The position numbers and the translations under genes were made by a program. The notes beneath the pieces are model-generated. The model saw nothing but the letters and a program-made list of their open reading frames with translations, ran no database searches and was not told where the DNA came from. From NCBI GenBank assembly GCA_037953625.1, contig CM075655.1, positions 20,478,001 to 20,542,000 on the forward strand: a DNA stretch of 64,000 bases, written 5' to 3'. This document shows, one piece after another, positions 21,649 to 33,576 of this stretch; position 1 is the stretch's first letter; each line of letters starts with the position of its first letter. The DNA is from Crotalaria pallida. Lineage: Eukaryota; Streptophyta; Magnoliopsida; Fabales; Fabaceae.

Positions 21649-22170
21649 TGTCGTGTCTAGGACACGGTGTATCAGATGTACTCCTAGCTCAAAGGTATAG
21701 AGAGACCCAAGAACTAGTGGATGGACTGAGGTTAGTGTATGATAGTTTAGGTATGCTAGAGGTCCAGTTGGGACAACTAGGGTTTCCCTAATCACAGTGT
21801 GTGCAGATGTGCAATTAGGGAGAGAGAGAGAACGTACCAGAGCCCCTTGCTGGAGACAGCTATTTATAGGGGTGGCATTGTACCTTGTGGGCCTGTACGG
21901 AGGGCCAGCGAGGCAGCTGACGTGTCCCATTTAGGATGTGGGATGAATCATTCATCCTTATCCTATAGTGGAGAATCTTATCCCTGTTGGCAAGTTAGGC
22001 TCATGCGCCCCTAGCTCGGACTCCTTGGGGGGTAAGCCCCATGTGGTCGGTCCCGAGTTGCCAGGATGGGTCCTAAGGCCAGCGCTCGGCCTGTATAGGC
22101 ATGACCTGTTAGATTGATTAATCTGGTCGGCCGAGTATGTTAAGGGTAGGCTGAGGGTCGGTCTACCACA
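21649..22170 (-). repeat. Tat 3' LTR
   Basis: 522 bp, + strand TGTCGTGTCTAGG to GGTCTACCACA. It differs from the 5' LTR (33577-34096) at only a handful of positions, for example an extra AG in the GAGAGA run and GGGG versus GCGG after TATTTATA. On the coding strand the polypurine-like AGCTAGGGGGCTTA precedes it. Confidence 0.92.
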
Positions 22171-23621
22171 TAAGCCCCCTAGCTCGGTAAGACTTTTTGA
22201 GTCTTGAGCCGAGCTGAGAGTTCTTCGAAGGTGTCTTTTGAAGGTGCCGAGTATTAGGTTCGGGGTGAAGCGATGAGTTCAGGATAGCTCATAGTGCCTC
22301 GCTGTCCCTTCGACTGACTGAGGGGACGTTTGAGTGTCCTTCTGCTGACACGTGCTGTTTGTGTCAGAAGCGTCATTATTACGCATGTTGCCTTTTGGGT
22401 TTTTTAAATGCTTCTTTCCACTGATTGTGCGCCACGTGGCTTTTTGGGTGGCTCAATGTGGAATTGGGCTTCTGCCATCAGGCCCATTAACTGAAACGTG
22501 GGGAGGGAAGTTTCTTTTTGAACTTCAACTACCCTTTCCACTTCCTTTTTTCCATTTTCCTCCAAACTCTCTCTTCTGACTCCCTCTTCTTCTCTCTGCG
22601 TTTTCATCTCCTTTTAGAACTTCAGATTCCTTTGACCATTCTCAAGCCATTACTATTGTCATTCTTGACGCCTGCTGCTTCCTCTTCGTTGTGCTAATCA
22701 GTTCGTGCCTATCCTCTTCTTCCAGTCTCAGGTATTTTGCTCTCTGGTTCTTGTTTCTATCTTTTTCTTTTTTTGTTTGCACTGTTAATATTCTTAAGAT
22801 CTGGGTTTCTGGCTCTTGTTGGGTTTAGAGTTTCTTTCTGTGTTTTCTGGGTTTCCTAAGCTTTCATCATGGATGTTAACTGGTCATGGTATGAGGAGTT
22901 GTCAAGAATTTTGGGTTTAGGCGATATTGAGGATTCTTCCTCCTCTTCATCTTCATCTTCTTCTGACTTGGAAGTGCTAGACTTCCTGCCACCGCCTTTC
23001 CGCCATCGCATGGCGGATCCCACGGCGGAGATGCCATTATCGGTGGAATTTCCCCAGACTTTTGAGGAAAAGGAGAGTAGGAGGTTACAGTATCAAGCGG
23101 CGGAGGAGCGGGCCCAAGTGGCCCGCCGCCCCTCGAACCGTACTTGGGAAAAACCCTTCTGGGGAAAAGCCTTAAAGGTTAGGGGAAGGTGTAGTAGGCT
23201 CGGCTATAGGACCAATAAACATAGGGTTAGGTTGTTTAAAGATTTTGATTTTGTAGATTCTGACGCCGAGACTTCCCTTTCCCCAGGTATGGTTCGACGG
23301 TGCGTTACACATCCTCATGAATTTCCTGTGCCTCCCAACTCTGGAGCCTATGACTGGGTTGATTTGGAGGTGCTCGGTACGCCGTCAGCCTTAATCAACA
23401 GCAACTTGAGTCATATCTGAGCCAACATACTCCCTTGCCCTGTGGATGAAACGGGGACATCATACACAATTAGTCCTCCGTCGGCCAATGATCGAGTATG
23501 TACATCGATCGAAGAGAATCGCAAAGAATTTTTTATTTACGAGGAGGTCGTGATAAGGCTGGGTGTTAAAATGCCGTTTTCCGACCTAGAGATGGCTCTG
23601 CTCCAGCGGCTGCGCCTGGCT

Positions 23622-25689
23622 TAGGGGTGTTCCAAACCGAACCGGACCAATTAAGAACCGCAAAACCGGACCGAAAAACCGAAAACCGAAAAAAACCGCA
23701 TGTACTGGTTTTTTTTTGGATTGATTTTCTGTAAACCGATCGGTTCGGTTCGGTTTTCGGTTTCAGTTGAAAAACGGAACCGGTCCAAACCGAACCGATC
23801 CTTGCCAATATGCACATACGAAACGCAGCGTTTCTTCTCACTTCTCAGATACGTTTCAGTTAAAACACACAAACACAAACCCTATAGCAGAACCCCTCCT
23901 CTCTTCCACCGCCGCCGCCACCAGTCACCACTCCTCTCCTCTACCGCCACTCCTTCAAGCAGTTCTGTCGCCGCTCCTACAAGGAAACCCGTCGTCGTTC
24001 CTCATAAACCCGTCGCCGCTCCCTCAAGCAGTCCCATCGCCGTCGCCTCTCCCTCAAGCAGAACCCGTCACCATCGCCGTTCACTCAATCAGGAGTAGTC
24101 GCCGTCGCCGCTTCTAATCTCACAACCCATCGCCGCTCCCTCAAGCAGTCCCATCGCCGTCGCCTCTCCCTCAAGCAGAACCCGTCACCGTCGCCGTTCA
24201 CTCAACCAGGAGCAGTCGTCGTCGCCGCTTCTCATCTCACAACCCGACGCTGCAAATCCTGCAATGGAGGTAAGATTTCTACAACTTTTAATACTTTTGT
24301 ATGCATCCATCTGTTAATCATTGTGTCTATAGACTAGTTTATGAGAGGACTGATGAAAGCACGGGATATTTGCTAGTATTTTGCTAAATCGTGTGCTTAA
24401 GATGAACAACATGTATTCTTTGAATGTACTAATTACGGTTCGTGTTCGATGCTCAATTTTCAGATAGTTCACGATGAAGTCTGTGATGAACAGTGTGCTA
24501 GAAATATGTTGAAGATCAGTTGTGCAGAAGAAATTGTACTTGCATAATGATACTGGAAAATATCCAGTGAAACAAGGGAATTTCATTTTTGTGCATAGCC
24601 AAGGTCCCACCAATGAGTGAGATCTATAAGGGAATTTCATTTTATTTATTATGCATGATAGTTACCATTTCAGTCTATAAGTTGTGTCAATATGGTAATA
24701 TAGCATTTTGAACTTCTTTTCATGAATTGTCCTTGGATTTTGCAATCAGTTAGTTTGATGGTATAACATATCATTTGTAGGAAAATTTAACCTGGGAAAA
24801 CTTTATGAGAAGATTGGCTTCAACAAAGAAATCATATCAAGGGGCAGATACGCTGAGCTACTTGCAGCTGAGCAGCGTTCTTTTAGGTAACAGGATTTGT
24901 TCATTTTCAGTTATGAAGATTTTAGTGCAGATGACGAGAGTATTAACCAGTGTACTGTGCTATCTGATATTAACTAGACTTCATGTTTCTCTCTATTAGT
25001 ATCTGCTCCAATTCTAATATGCTGAGAGTACCTAAATGATTTTCCCTCCTTACATATCAAGAGTAGAAAGTTGCTCCTTCATGCATGTGTGTTCCTCAAT
25101 CAATAAATATGGCATGGAATCCACATGCATGTACTATGTAGTTAGCACTGTTAGCAATTGACCTTCAATTGGCAATTGTAGGGTGCCCTTTCCTAGATCC
25201 TTGAAAAAGAGGAATACGCTATATTCCTACAAGCAGGAGCAGAACCAGAGCAAAGACTTTGGGGGTGCTGATAGTTTAAATGTATAGTATTTGTCCTGGT
25301 GCATTTTATTTTATTTTTTTTCCATATTTTGATCTGTGCACTTCTTTCATTCTTTAGATTGGTGGATTTTATGTGCAATGAATTTATGTGGCTGGATTTT
25401 ATGTGGCTGAATTCAAAACAGGGAAAAAAATGAAATTTGAAATAGGGAAAATCAAAACAGTGGCTGTTTTTTTTTTATGTGCAGTGATGTATAATGTGTA
25501 TCAAAACAGGGAAAAAAATGAAATTTGAAACCGAACCGAACCGGACCGAAACCGCAAGGTTTTCTTTGGATTGGATCCAATTGGATTTGTTAATATAATG
25601 GACCGATCCAAACCGCATGTATATTTTGTAATCGGATCGGATGGTTTTTTGCCTCAAAACCGAACCGAACCGATCCGCGAACACCCCTA
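23622..25689. mobile_element. Non-autonomous hAT transposon
   Basis: The termini are TAGGGGTGTTCC and GAACACCCCTA, inverted, followed inward by repeated AACCGAACCGG words. Flanks are the 8-bp duplication GCCTGGCT (23614-23621 and 25690-25697), the length expected for hAT insertions. Removing the element and one flank restores the aORF codons LRLAPTQLH exactly. No transposase is present. The inside holds a CCG/CTC-rich stretch (23890-24250), AT-rich intron-like DNA and an SPPA-like exon. Confidence 0.92.
24781..24886 (+). pseudogene. Captured exon resembling plastid protease SPPA (protease IV)
   Basis: Between an acceptor (TTTGTAG) and a donor (GTAACAG) lies a 106-bp exon reading KFNLGKLYEKIGFNKEI, then SRGRYAELLAAEQRSFR. 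This matches the plant signal peptide peptidase SppA, a serine protease of the thylakoid, in the segment after its catalytic region. Other SPPA exons were not recognised, so this is a fragment carried by the hAT element. Identification is from remembered family sequence. Confidence 0.7.
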
Positions 25690-27968
25690 GCCTGGCTCCC
25701 ACCCAACTACATCCTAGTGGTTGGGCGTTTGTCCGAGCGTTTCAAAAATTTTGTGAGGCTCGCCGATTGACATGCTCGCTCCGAGCATTCCTATGGTTAT
25801 ACATACCACAAGTAAACATTTTTGAGAAAGGGTCAACCAAAAGACTATGGGTATCGTTGAAGGCACGCAACGACCATGCTCTCTTTTCTAAGTACACTGA
25901 TTCATGGAAAACCTTTAAACCTTTGTTTTTCAAGTACCAATTTGTCGGAAGGGGGAATTGCTAGTTTATGGAGGATGATCACCCTCGGTTTCCTCTATCC
26001 TGGTCACCTGACTTTTTCAACAGACACCCAAAACTCTACCAATTTCACTATGAAACTGAACTATCGGCCGACGAGAGGCATACATGTGATACCTTCTTCA
26101 GCTATCTTAAAAAAAATGGCCAAGTTGATATTAGGAACATTATTATTTTTCCACAAGAGCTTGTGAAAGCCGAGCTTGGTACATGCACCTTTTTTTTTTA
26201 ACCCTTTGTATATTTGATTTGCAGTTAAGATGGCTAGGGAGAACAAGGCTGCCAAACGTATAAGGGAGCTTGCTCAGTCAAGAAAAGTCGAAGCGGTCGA
26301 CTCTTCTGGCGGAGCCGTTTCCTCGGAAGCGACCCGATCAGTCACGGTGGCCGTGGCGTCACCTGAGGTTGAAGTGGTGCAAGATGTCCGACCACCATCT
26401 GTTCGAGTGGCGGAGGTGGTTACTGGGAAGTCTATCGCTCGGGTGGATGAGGAAGAGGAGGAGGATCGAGTGCCTTTGTCCAAAAGGGCTAGGATAGATA
26501 AGGATAAAGGCAAAGTTGTTGAGATACTGAAACCACTACAGAGGGGTAATTTGTGGTTTGACGTTCCGGATCCCGAGGAGGAGACTGTTTGGGCTCAGAA
26601 GCTAAAGGAAAAATTTTTTGACTTGGTTTACACTCCTAATGATGATAAGAGATTGTCGGACCAGACGGCTGCCACTTTGAAATGTCATTGTGATTTATTG
26701 GGCAAAAATATGCTGAGGGCTGCTAGCTACATGTTCCACCTTAGTAAGCATGCCGAAGATATCAGCGCAACACTTTCGGTTACTGAAAAGGAGAAAAGGA
26801 AAGCTGCTGCCCAACAAGCAAAAAATCTGTTAACTCAGATTAAGGAGAGTGAGGCAAATCTTCAGTCTCTGACCGAGGCCAACACCGACCTGCAGAAAAA
26901 ACTTGAAATATCTGAAAGAGCTCGGGAGACCGCTCAAAAGGCTTTGGAAGATGTTGGTGGAAGGGAGGCTGAGAAGGGAAGGCTGCTGCAAATTTCTCAA
27001 GAGAAATTGACCGAAGCTCAGCAGAAGGTTGCCGAGCTGGAGGGTGTGCAGGGTCGGTTGACAAATTCTGAGAATGAGGTGGCTCAGTTGCAGGGGGAGT
27101 TGACAAAGGTTCGTTGGAAAGCTTTGAAACATAAGGTTACTGCCAAGCGGAACCACTTCAATTGGGATCATGCAGTGAATGACTCTTTTGTGAATGCTGT
27201 TAAACAATTGTCCCTTATGAATCCGGGGATCCGAGTGTTAGGTGCAAGTCCCAATTTTGGTGTCGACGGTGACCGTATTATTGACTATGCCCACGAGGAT
27301 AGGGAGGTGGACTTAGCAGTGCCGAATCTCCCGAACCCCTTGGACTTGGAGAATGAAGACGAAGCTGATTTCGATGGGTCGGCCATCGCACTTTCCGAGG
27401 ATGAAGACTAGATCTTTTTTTTTTGTATTTCCATTTGCTACTATTGTATTTTTAATTGTTGTTTGACGAAGTACTGAATGCTGTAATATGATCGGTTTGA
27501 ACAAGATATTGCTTTTGAGTTCCTTATGAAATGTTTTACTTTCATCCAGATTTTGCACCGTTCTTTATTTCGTTGTAAACTGTTATTTAGATTTCGGATC
27601 TCCTACCTTTGGCCAAGGTGGGATCCTCGGTCCTCGGCTTACAGAAACTGTTTAAGTTTTTAGCCGGGCATCTACTAAAGTACTTGTGATTGTTAGTTTA
27701 TAAGTCCCCGTTGGAAGGACGCGTATAAACCCCCAAGTTCGTCTCAGTGGCGAGCCGAGAGGAAATGGTTAGTACGTTAACAGTAAGAAGACAAGATGAA
27801 TGACTGAAAAAGATAGATCTTCATTAAGCTCTTTTTTGAACTGCTTGCAAACAATAAAAATCAAATGTAACATAAACATAGAAGTGCTGAAATCAATGAC
27901 ATGTAATTTAAACAACAGAATTTTAAAATCAGGGTTGAAACTTTGCAAGAGTTGTGGTGGGTCTCCAT

Positions 27969-30900
27969 TAGCTGTAGTAAGGTTTAAGCTTGGTAGCATT
28001 CCAGGAGTTGTTCAGTTGTTGCTTTGTTAGTGTCTCCAATCTGTATGCCCCCGAGCCAGTTTTTGAGACGACCCTGTAAGGGCCTTCCCAATTCCTTGCC
28101 AACTTTCCTTCTTTTGAGTTTTTCAAGCCGATGTCGGCTCGTCTGAGGACCAGATCCCCTATAGTAAAGCTTCTTGGAACCACCCACTTGTTGTATTCTC
28201 GGGACTGCCTTTCTTTTGCTTTTTTCTCTCGATCAGACGCGAGCGATCGGATCTCCTCGCTGAGAGTTAGATCTTCTTTCAACAAACCATCGTTCACTTC
28301 TACGGGACGTTCGGATACTCGGAAGGTGGGAATCCGAGTTTCAATAGGCAACACAGCCTCACAACCATACGTTAGTCGAAATGGGGTTTCTCCTGTCGAG
28401 GTGTGAATGGTCGTTCGTATTGACCATAATACCTAGGGGAGGAGGTCAGCCCATGATCCCTCGGCTTCATACAATCTCTTCTTTATCCCGTCAATGATAA
28501 CTTTATTTGCTGCTTCTGCCTGTCCGTTTGTCTGCGGGTGTTCGACCGATGAGAAATGGTGGGTAATGTGGAAGTGGTCGACCAGTTCTTGAAAGACCTT
28601 GGCTGTGAATTGTGTACCATTGTCGGTCACCAGAGTGTGTGGGACACCGAAACGAGCGATGACCTGTCTAAGAAAGAATTTTTGGATTTTAGCTGAAGAA
28701 ATTGTGGCCAAAGCCTCGGCTTCGACCCATTTTGTGAAATAATCAATCGCGACCACCACAAACTTTAGCTGCCCCGGAGCTGTTTTGAATTTCCCTATGA
28801 TGTCCATGCCCCACTGATAGAAGGGCCATGGTGCGATCATTGAGTGTAGCTCCGTCGGGGGGCGTTGGAAAATCTTTCCGTGAAGCTGACAGGACTTGCA
28901 TCTCTTTACATGTTCTGAAGCATCGCTTAGGAGTGTAGGCCATTAATAGCCTGCTCGGAGTACTTTACAGGCTAGAGCTTTTGCACCTACATGGTGGCTC
29001 GAGATTCCTTCGTGGACCTCGGCCAACGCGAGATCGGCTTCAGCAGGGTTCAGACACTTCAGCATAGGGGAGTCCATTCCCCGTTTATACAAAGTGTCCC
29101 CGATCATGGCATATTGAGCAGCTTGCCTGACTATCTTTTTTCCTTGGATGGGGTCGGTTGGTAGGACTTGGAATTTAAGATACTGCTTAATGGGGTCCAT
29201 CCAATCGGTGGTCAGAGATAATGCCAGAACAACACTCGGCTGGTGGACAGTTTCTTGGACTAGGCTTTTGTTGTTTTCCGGACCTTTAGTGCTAGCGAGC
29301 TTGGAGAGAATATCAGCTCGTCCATTGCAGGACCAAGGGATGTGAGTGATGGAAAATTGAGGAAAAAGATCTGAGAGGGTTTTGACTTGTTCTAGGTATT
29401 TTTGGAGAATTGGTTCCTTTGCTTGAAACTCACCTTTTACCTGAGATACAACCAATTGAGAATCGCTGAAAACTTCAATTTCCGAAGCCCCCATTTGGTG
29501 GGCCATCCGCAGACCGGCTATCACCGCCTCATACTCTGCTTGGTTGTTTGAGGTGGGAAACTCAAATTTGAGGGAATATTCTACGCTGAGGCCCTCGACA
29601 TTTTCCAGGATTATTCCGGCCCCAACCCCCTTACTGTGGCTGGAACCATCAACATAAATCTTCTAAGGTTGGGGCTGGCTGGGATGGTTAAGGTCTGATA
29701 ATTCTGAAACAAAGTCCGCTAGGATCTGGGACTTGAGAGTTCTCCGCGGCTCGTAAGTGACGTCGAACTCTGATAGCTCAACGGACCAAGAGACCATCCT
29801 TCCCGCTAAGTCAGGTCGGTGAAGTACCTGCCTTATCGGCTGAGTTGTTTTGACCACAATGGGGTGGTTCTGAAAGTATTGCCGGAGTCTCCTGGCAGCA
29901 ATTACCAAAGTAAAAGCGAGCTTCTCTATTTTGGAGTATCTTATTTCGGGTCCTTGGAGGGCCTTGCTGACAAAGTAGATGGGTCGCTCGGTCCCTGAGT
30001 CGTCCTTGACCAGGGCCGAGCTAACAGATGTTTCACTAACAGACAAGTATAAAAACAATGTTTCCCCCTCCCGAGGACTTGTGAGGAAGGGAGGGGCCGA
30101 GAGGTATTCCTTGAGCTCAGCAAACGCTTGTTCGCAAGAGTCATTCCAATGAAAAGTTTTGTTTTTTCTGAGAAGATGGTACCACGGGAGGGCTTTTTTA
30201 GCTGCTTGAGGAAGGAATCTTGAGAGGGCTGCCATCCAACCAGTCAGCCTCTGGACCTCCTTCACATTAGACGGGCTATGCATGTTCAGAATAGCTTGGC
30301 ATTTCTCTGGGTTGGCCTCGATGCCCCTCTCTGTGAGCATGAAACCTAAAAAGGCCCCAGCTGGAACCCCAAAGGTGCACTTATCGGGGTTCAGGCGCAT
30401 GTTGTACCTTCTGATTCTTTCCAGTATGGCTGCTAAGTCCTGAGGATGATCTTCCTTTTTCTTGCTCTTGGCTATCATATCATCAATGTACACCTAGAGA
30501 GTAGGACCAATCAAACCCGAGAAGACCTTGTTCATCATCCGCTGGTAGGTTGCGCCAGCGTTTTTCAATCCGAAAGGCATTACTGTGTAGCAATAAGTAG
30601 CCCTTTCGGTGATGAAGGTCGTTTTCTCCTGATCAGGAGGGTACATCGGGATTTGGTTGTACCCCGAGTATGCATCCATAAAGGAGAGGAGTTGGTAGCC
30701 AACTGAGTTGTCCACAAGTTTGTCTACAATGGGGAGGGGGTATTTGTCTTTTGGGCAAGCTTTATTCAAGTCGGTGTAGTCGACGCACATGCGCCACTTC
30801 CCGTTTGATTTTTTGACCAATACTGTGTTTGAAAGCCACTCGGAGTAGTTGACCTCTCGGATGAATCCGGCGGCGAGGAGCTCGGCCACTTTTTCCTCAA

Positions 30901-31798
30901 TTACTGCAGCTTTCTCCGTGCCTACCCTTCTCTTTTTCTGGGCAACTGGCTTGGCGGTCGGGTGAACGCTGAGACGATGACAAATTAGGTTTGGATCAAT
31001 CCCCGGCATATCAGCCGAGGTCCTTGCAAAAAGGTCCTTGATTTTCTTTAGAAGTTCGAGCATCTCTGCTCGTATTGTCTCCGAAAGGTTGGTCCCTAGC
31101 TTCACCTTCCTGCTCGGGAGCTCTTCATCTAACACAATGAATTCCCACTCACCTTGTGGGGTTGGTCTTGTATCATTCAACTCGGATCTGACAACCAAGT
31201 CTGTCAAAAGTACATTTCCTTTATTCAAACATAACTTTGGCTGAATTTCTTCAGGGCTTTTGAGTTTTGCTAAACTAGCATTGTAGCATAGTCTAGCTTT
31301 TTCCTGCTCGGCTCAGATAGCAACAACGGTTCCGTCTGAGCCTTCAAATTTCATGGCCAGATGAACGGTCGAGACGACCGCACCGAAAGCCTGTAGGCAT
31401 GTTCTACCGAGGATGGCATTATATGCTGATGGGCAATCGACCACAAGAAACTTGATTATCTCGGTCCTCGCCGAGGGGTGGTTCCCAAGTGTTACCGGTA
31501 GTTGGATGTGTCCTTTAGGAACCACCGCGTCCCCTGTAAAGCTGATTAACTTTCCCTCGAATGGGGTTAGGTCGGAAGTTTTTAACTTTAGGGCTTCAAA
31601 AAGGTTCAAGAACATGATGTCTGCCGAACTGCCTTGGTCGACAAATATCCTGGCAACCTCATAGTTGCCGACCAGGGCAGTAATGACCATTGGGTCGTTG
31701 TGACCTGGGATGATCCCTTCTAGATCTTCATCAGAGAAACAGATTGGTACACTTTTTGTGGTTCTTTTTCGGATCGGATGGTCATGGATGGCGAGCAC
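27969..31798 (-). pseudogene. Tat Pol: protease, RT, RNase H, aRNase H, integrase
   Basis: One continuous frame encodes the Pol polyprotein, broken by five in-frame stops and no frameshift: TGA 31313-31315, TAG 30494-30496, TAG 29663-29665, TAA 28943-28945 and TAG 28433-28435. Protease (31798-31316) has the site FVDQGSSADIMF. RT (about 31000-30200) has KSNGKWRMCVDYTDLNKACP, FMDAYSGYNQI, MPFGLKNAGATYQ and YIDDM, whose first residues follow the second stop. A first RNase H-like part lies at 30100-29800. A second, archaeal-type RNase H starts IYVDGSSHSKG (29660) and includes NNQAEYEAV and EVFSDSQLVV. Integrase has CKSCQ, then the D-D-E residues in WGMDIIG, TDNGTQF and NGQAEAANK. It ends LNNSWNATKLKPYYS (27969). 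At least four stops fall where a one-base change from Arg, Glu, Trp or Tyr codons explains them. Confidence 0.92.
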
Positions 31799-31974
31799 TT
31801 GATTGATGTATTTTTTCCTGTCGGATCTCTTTTCTCCTTCCCCCGCGAAACCTCCTGCTATGGTGTTGACTCTAAGGTTTTGCGGGGATGGTCTGTAGTT
31901 ACTTCTACCATGGCTACTCTTTGTGGATCAGATGGTTGCTGACTGGTGTTATGGTTGGCTTCTCTGGTTGGAGG

Positions 31975-33528
31975 TCAGATGTTTCTGTCTGGGGAGGGGG
32001 TTCTTCTTCGAGCATGTCGGTTGAGTGCCTCCCTGACATACTGTTGTAACTTCCCATCTCTAATTAGTTGCTCGATGACATCCCTTAGCCAAGTGCACTC
32101 GTCTGTAGTATGCCCGTATCCTCCATGATACGAGCAAAACTTGGAACGGTCTTGTCGCTGACTTCTTTTTAAGGGGGGAGGTCTTTCTACCATTCGAAGG
32201 TCGGTTTGCATTGTTTCCTGCAGTATCTGACTTCTTGGGACCGTGAGGGGAGTGTACTGCTCGAATTTTGCTCGGGGAGCACTGAACCTTCTGTCCCCTC
32301 TGGGTCCTCTTCTTTGTTCCTCCCTCCTGTCATCTCTTCTGTCATCTCTTCTTTCATCTCTTCTTGACTTTCCCTGAGAGGAAGGTTCCCCTCGCTCACC
32401 TCTTTCCCTGTTTCTTTGCCATTTGCTGAATTCCTCCAAATTTATGAACTTGGTGGAATGATGTCTTAACTCCGCCATATCCCTTGGCGGTTTTCCCACT
32501 AATGAGTTTTTGAAGTCTCCATTCCGAAGTCCCTGAGTGAAAAGGAAGACCGAGAAGCTCGGTTCAAGGTTTGGGACAGATCCTGCCTCGGAATGGAAAC
32601 GGGACAGATACTCTCTCAAGGGTTCTTCGGGTTGTTGCATGACACCTGCTAGTGCGTGGTCGGACTTTGGCTGGACGCAGCTAGCAGTATATCTGTTCAG
32701 GAAAACTCTCTTCATTTCTGCCCAGGAGTTAACAGAGTTCCTAGGCAGGGCCGAGTACCACCTCAAAACAGGTGGTTGCAGAGTCATAGAAAAGGCTCGG
32801 CACTTCATCAGGTCTCCTCCATCATAAAAGTTCATAGCGCCTTCAAAAGATAAAATGTGTTCCAAGGGGTCGGTTAACCCGTTATATTTCGCTACACTGG
32901 TGGGGCCGAGGAATGCGGAGGGTGTCTCATAAGCCATGATTCGCGGAGTGAAGGGGTGGCCAGGGTGAGCGCTATCATCGGTCTCATAATTAGCTGCAAG
33001 GGCTTGATTTATTGGAGGTGGTGGGGGAAGGGCGATGGGGCCTTGAGGATCCTGGGCTGGTATGGTTACCGGGGTTGTTTCTACTGCCCGTGCAGCAACC
33101 GCCTGCATGTGGATCTGCTGGAGCTCTGCTATGGCCCTTCCCTGCTGCTCCAACATTTGGGCTTGTTGTTTGATTATTTCCTCAAGCTGGGTTTCCCTTC
33201 GGCCTTGGGAGTGTCCCCTTTCTTCGCCGGAGACACGGGCGTCAAAAGAGCGGTCGGAGCCGTGGTTTGGTACATGATTGGGGGGGTTGGGGTTTGTTTG
33301 CCAAGAATGAACGGTGTATGGACCACTGTGAGTTCGGGCTGGTACTGAGTGGTGGCTGCGGGATGGAATTTCTAGTCTCACTGAAGGCATGCTTTGGTGG
33401 GGAGGATTTCTTCCTTCCAGATCTCTTCCATTGTCAGCGCTGCCTTCTTCCAGTCTCTGGCGGTTCCTTCCGGTCTGGTGGTTTGCGCCGCGCGAGCTGT
33501 TTGCTGCGTTTCCACGTGGGTTTACCAT
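31975..33528 (-). CDS. Tat Gag
   Basis: An intact 517-codon frame encodes Gag, the particle-forming protein. After a polar N-terminal region with a Gln-rich coiled segment (about residues 110-145, IIKQQAQMLEQQGRAIAELQ), the retrotransposon gag domain spans about residues 200-370: KYNGLTDPLEHILSFEGAM, LQPPVLRWYSALPRNSVNSW, FLNRYTASCVQPKSDHALAG, PLREYLSRFHSEAG. An Arg/Glu/Asp-rich stretch (about 385-425, repeated RRDDRRDD) follows. The C-terminal CSYHGGYGHTTDECTWLRD is a zinc-knuckle-like box. The start lies about 30 bp from the primer-binding site. Protease is in a different frame with about 180 bp between, where further stops or a shift separate the two. Confidence 0.9.
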   Translation of the reverse strand: MVNPRGNAANSSRGANHQTGRNRQRLEEGSADNGRDLEGRNPPHQSMPSVRLEIPSRSHHSVPARTHSGPYTVHSWQTNPNPPNHVPNHGSDRSFDARVSGEERGHSQGRRETQLEEIIKQQAQMLEQQGRAIAELQQIHMQAVAARAVETTPVTIPAQDPQGPIALPPPPPINQALAANYETDDSAHPGHPFTPRIMAYETPSAFLGPTSVAKYNGLTDPLEHILSFEGAMNFYDGGDLMKCRAFSMTLQPPVLRWYSALPRNSVNSWAEMKRVFLNRYTASCVQPKSDHALAGVMQQPEEPLREYLSRFHSEAGSVPNLEPSFSVFLFTQGLRNGDFKNSLVGKPPRDMAELRHHSTKFINLEEFSKWQRNRERGERGEPSSQGKSRRDERRDDRRDDRREEQRRGPRGDRRFSAPRAKFEQYTPLTVPRSQILQETMQTDLRMVERPPPLKRSQRQDRSKFCSYHGGYGHTTDECTWLRDVIEQLIRDGKLQQYVREALNRHARRRTPSPDRNI

Positions 33529-33555
33529 TTTTTGAGTGGGGGTAACAGTTTATCA

Positions 33556-33575
33556 GATTCCCACAGACGGCGCCA
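33556..33575 (-). promoter_or_regulatory. Tat primer-binding site
   Basis: The coding strand reads TGGCGCCGTCTGTGGGAATC one base after the 5' LTR end. This is a common tRNA-complementary site in Tat-lineage elements. Confidence 0.88.
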
Positions 33576-33576
33576 A

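Larger units (their letters stand above)
22869..27411 (+). pseudogene. Tat antisense ORF (aORF), spliced, broken by a hAT insertion
   Basis: It runs opposite to gag-pol. The first part is 22869-23621, with a stop (TGA, 23418-23420) after SNLSHI and the same frame open again to the hAT insertion. It continues at 25698 as APTQLHPSGWAFVRAFQKF, has a stop before FMEDDHPRFPLSW (about 25960), and reaches a clear GT-AG intron (26179-26224) that joins AEL to VKMARENKAAKRIRELAQS. The last exon (to 27411, TAG) is open for 390 codons, with a long coiled coil at about residues 190-300 of that exon (heptads in LTQIKESEANLQSL and following) and an acidic C terminus. The GWAFVRAFQ-type segment is typical of the putative gypsy-type transposon family found as antisense ORFs in Tat elements. 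Function in the family is unknown. A serine run follows residue 24. Confidence 0.8.

Noticed and set aside
23700..24117. Ser/Pro-rich frames at the hAT left end
   Set aside because: They start in the AACCGAACCGG terminal repeats and cross CCG/CTC low-complexity DNA; no protein family recognised.
26274..27207. Minus-strand frames opposite the antisense ORF
   Set aside because: Shadows of the coiled-coil exon; its + strand frame is longer and has the splice site and family match.
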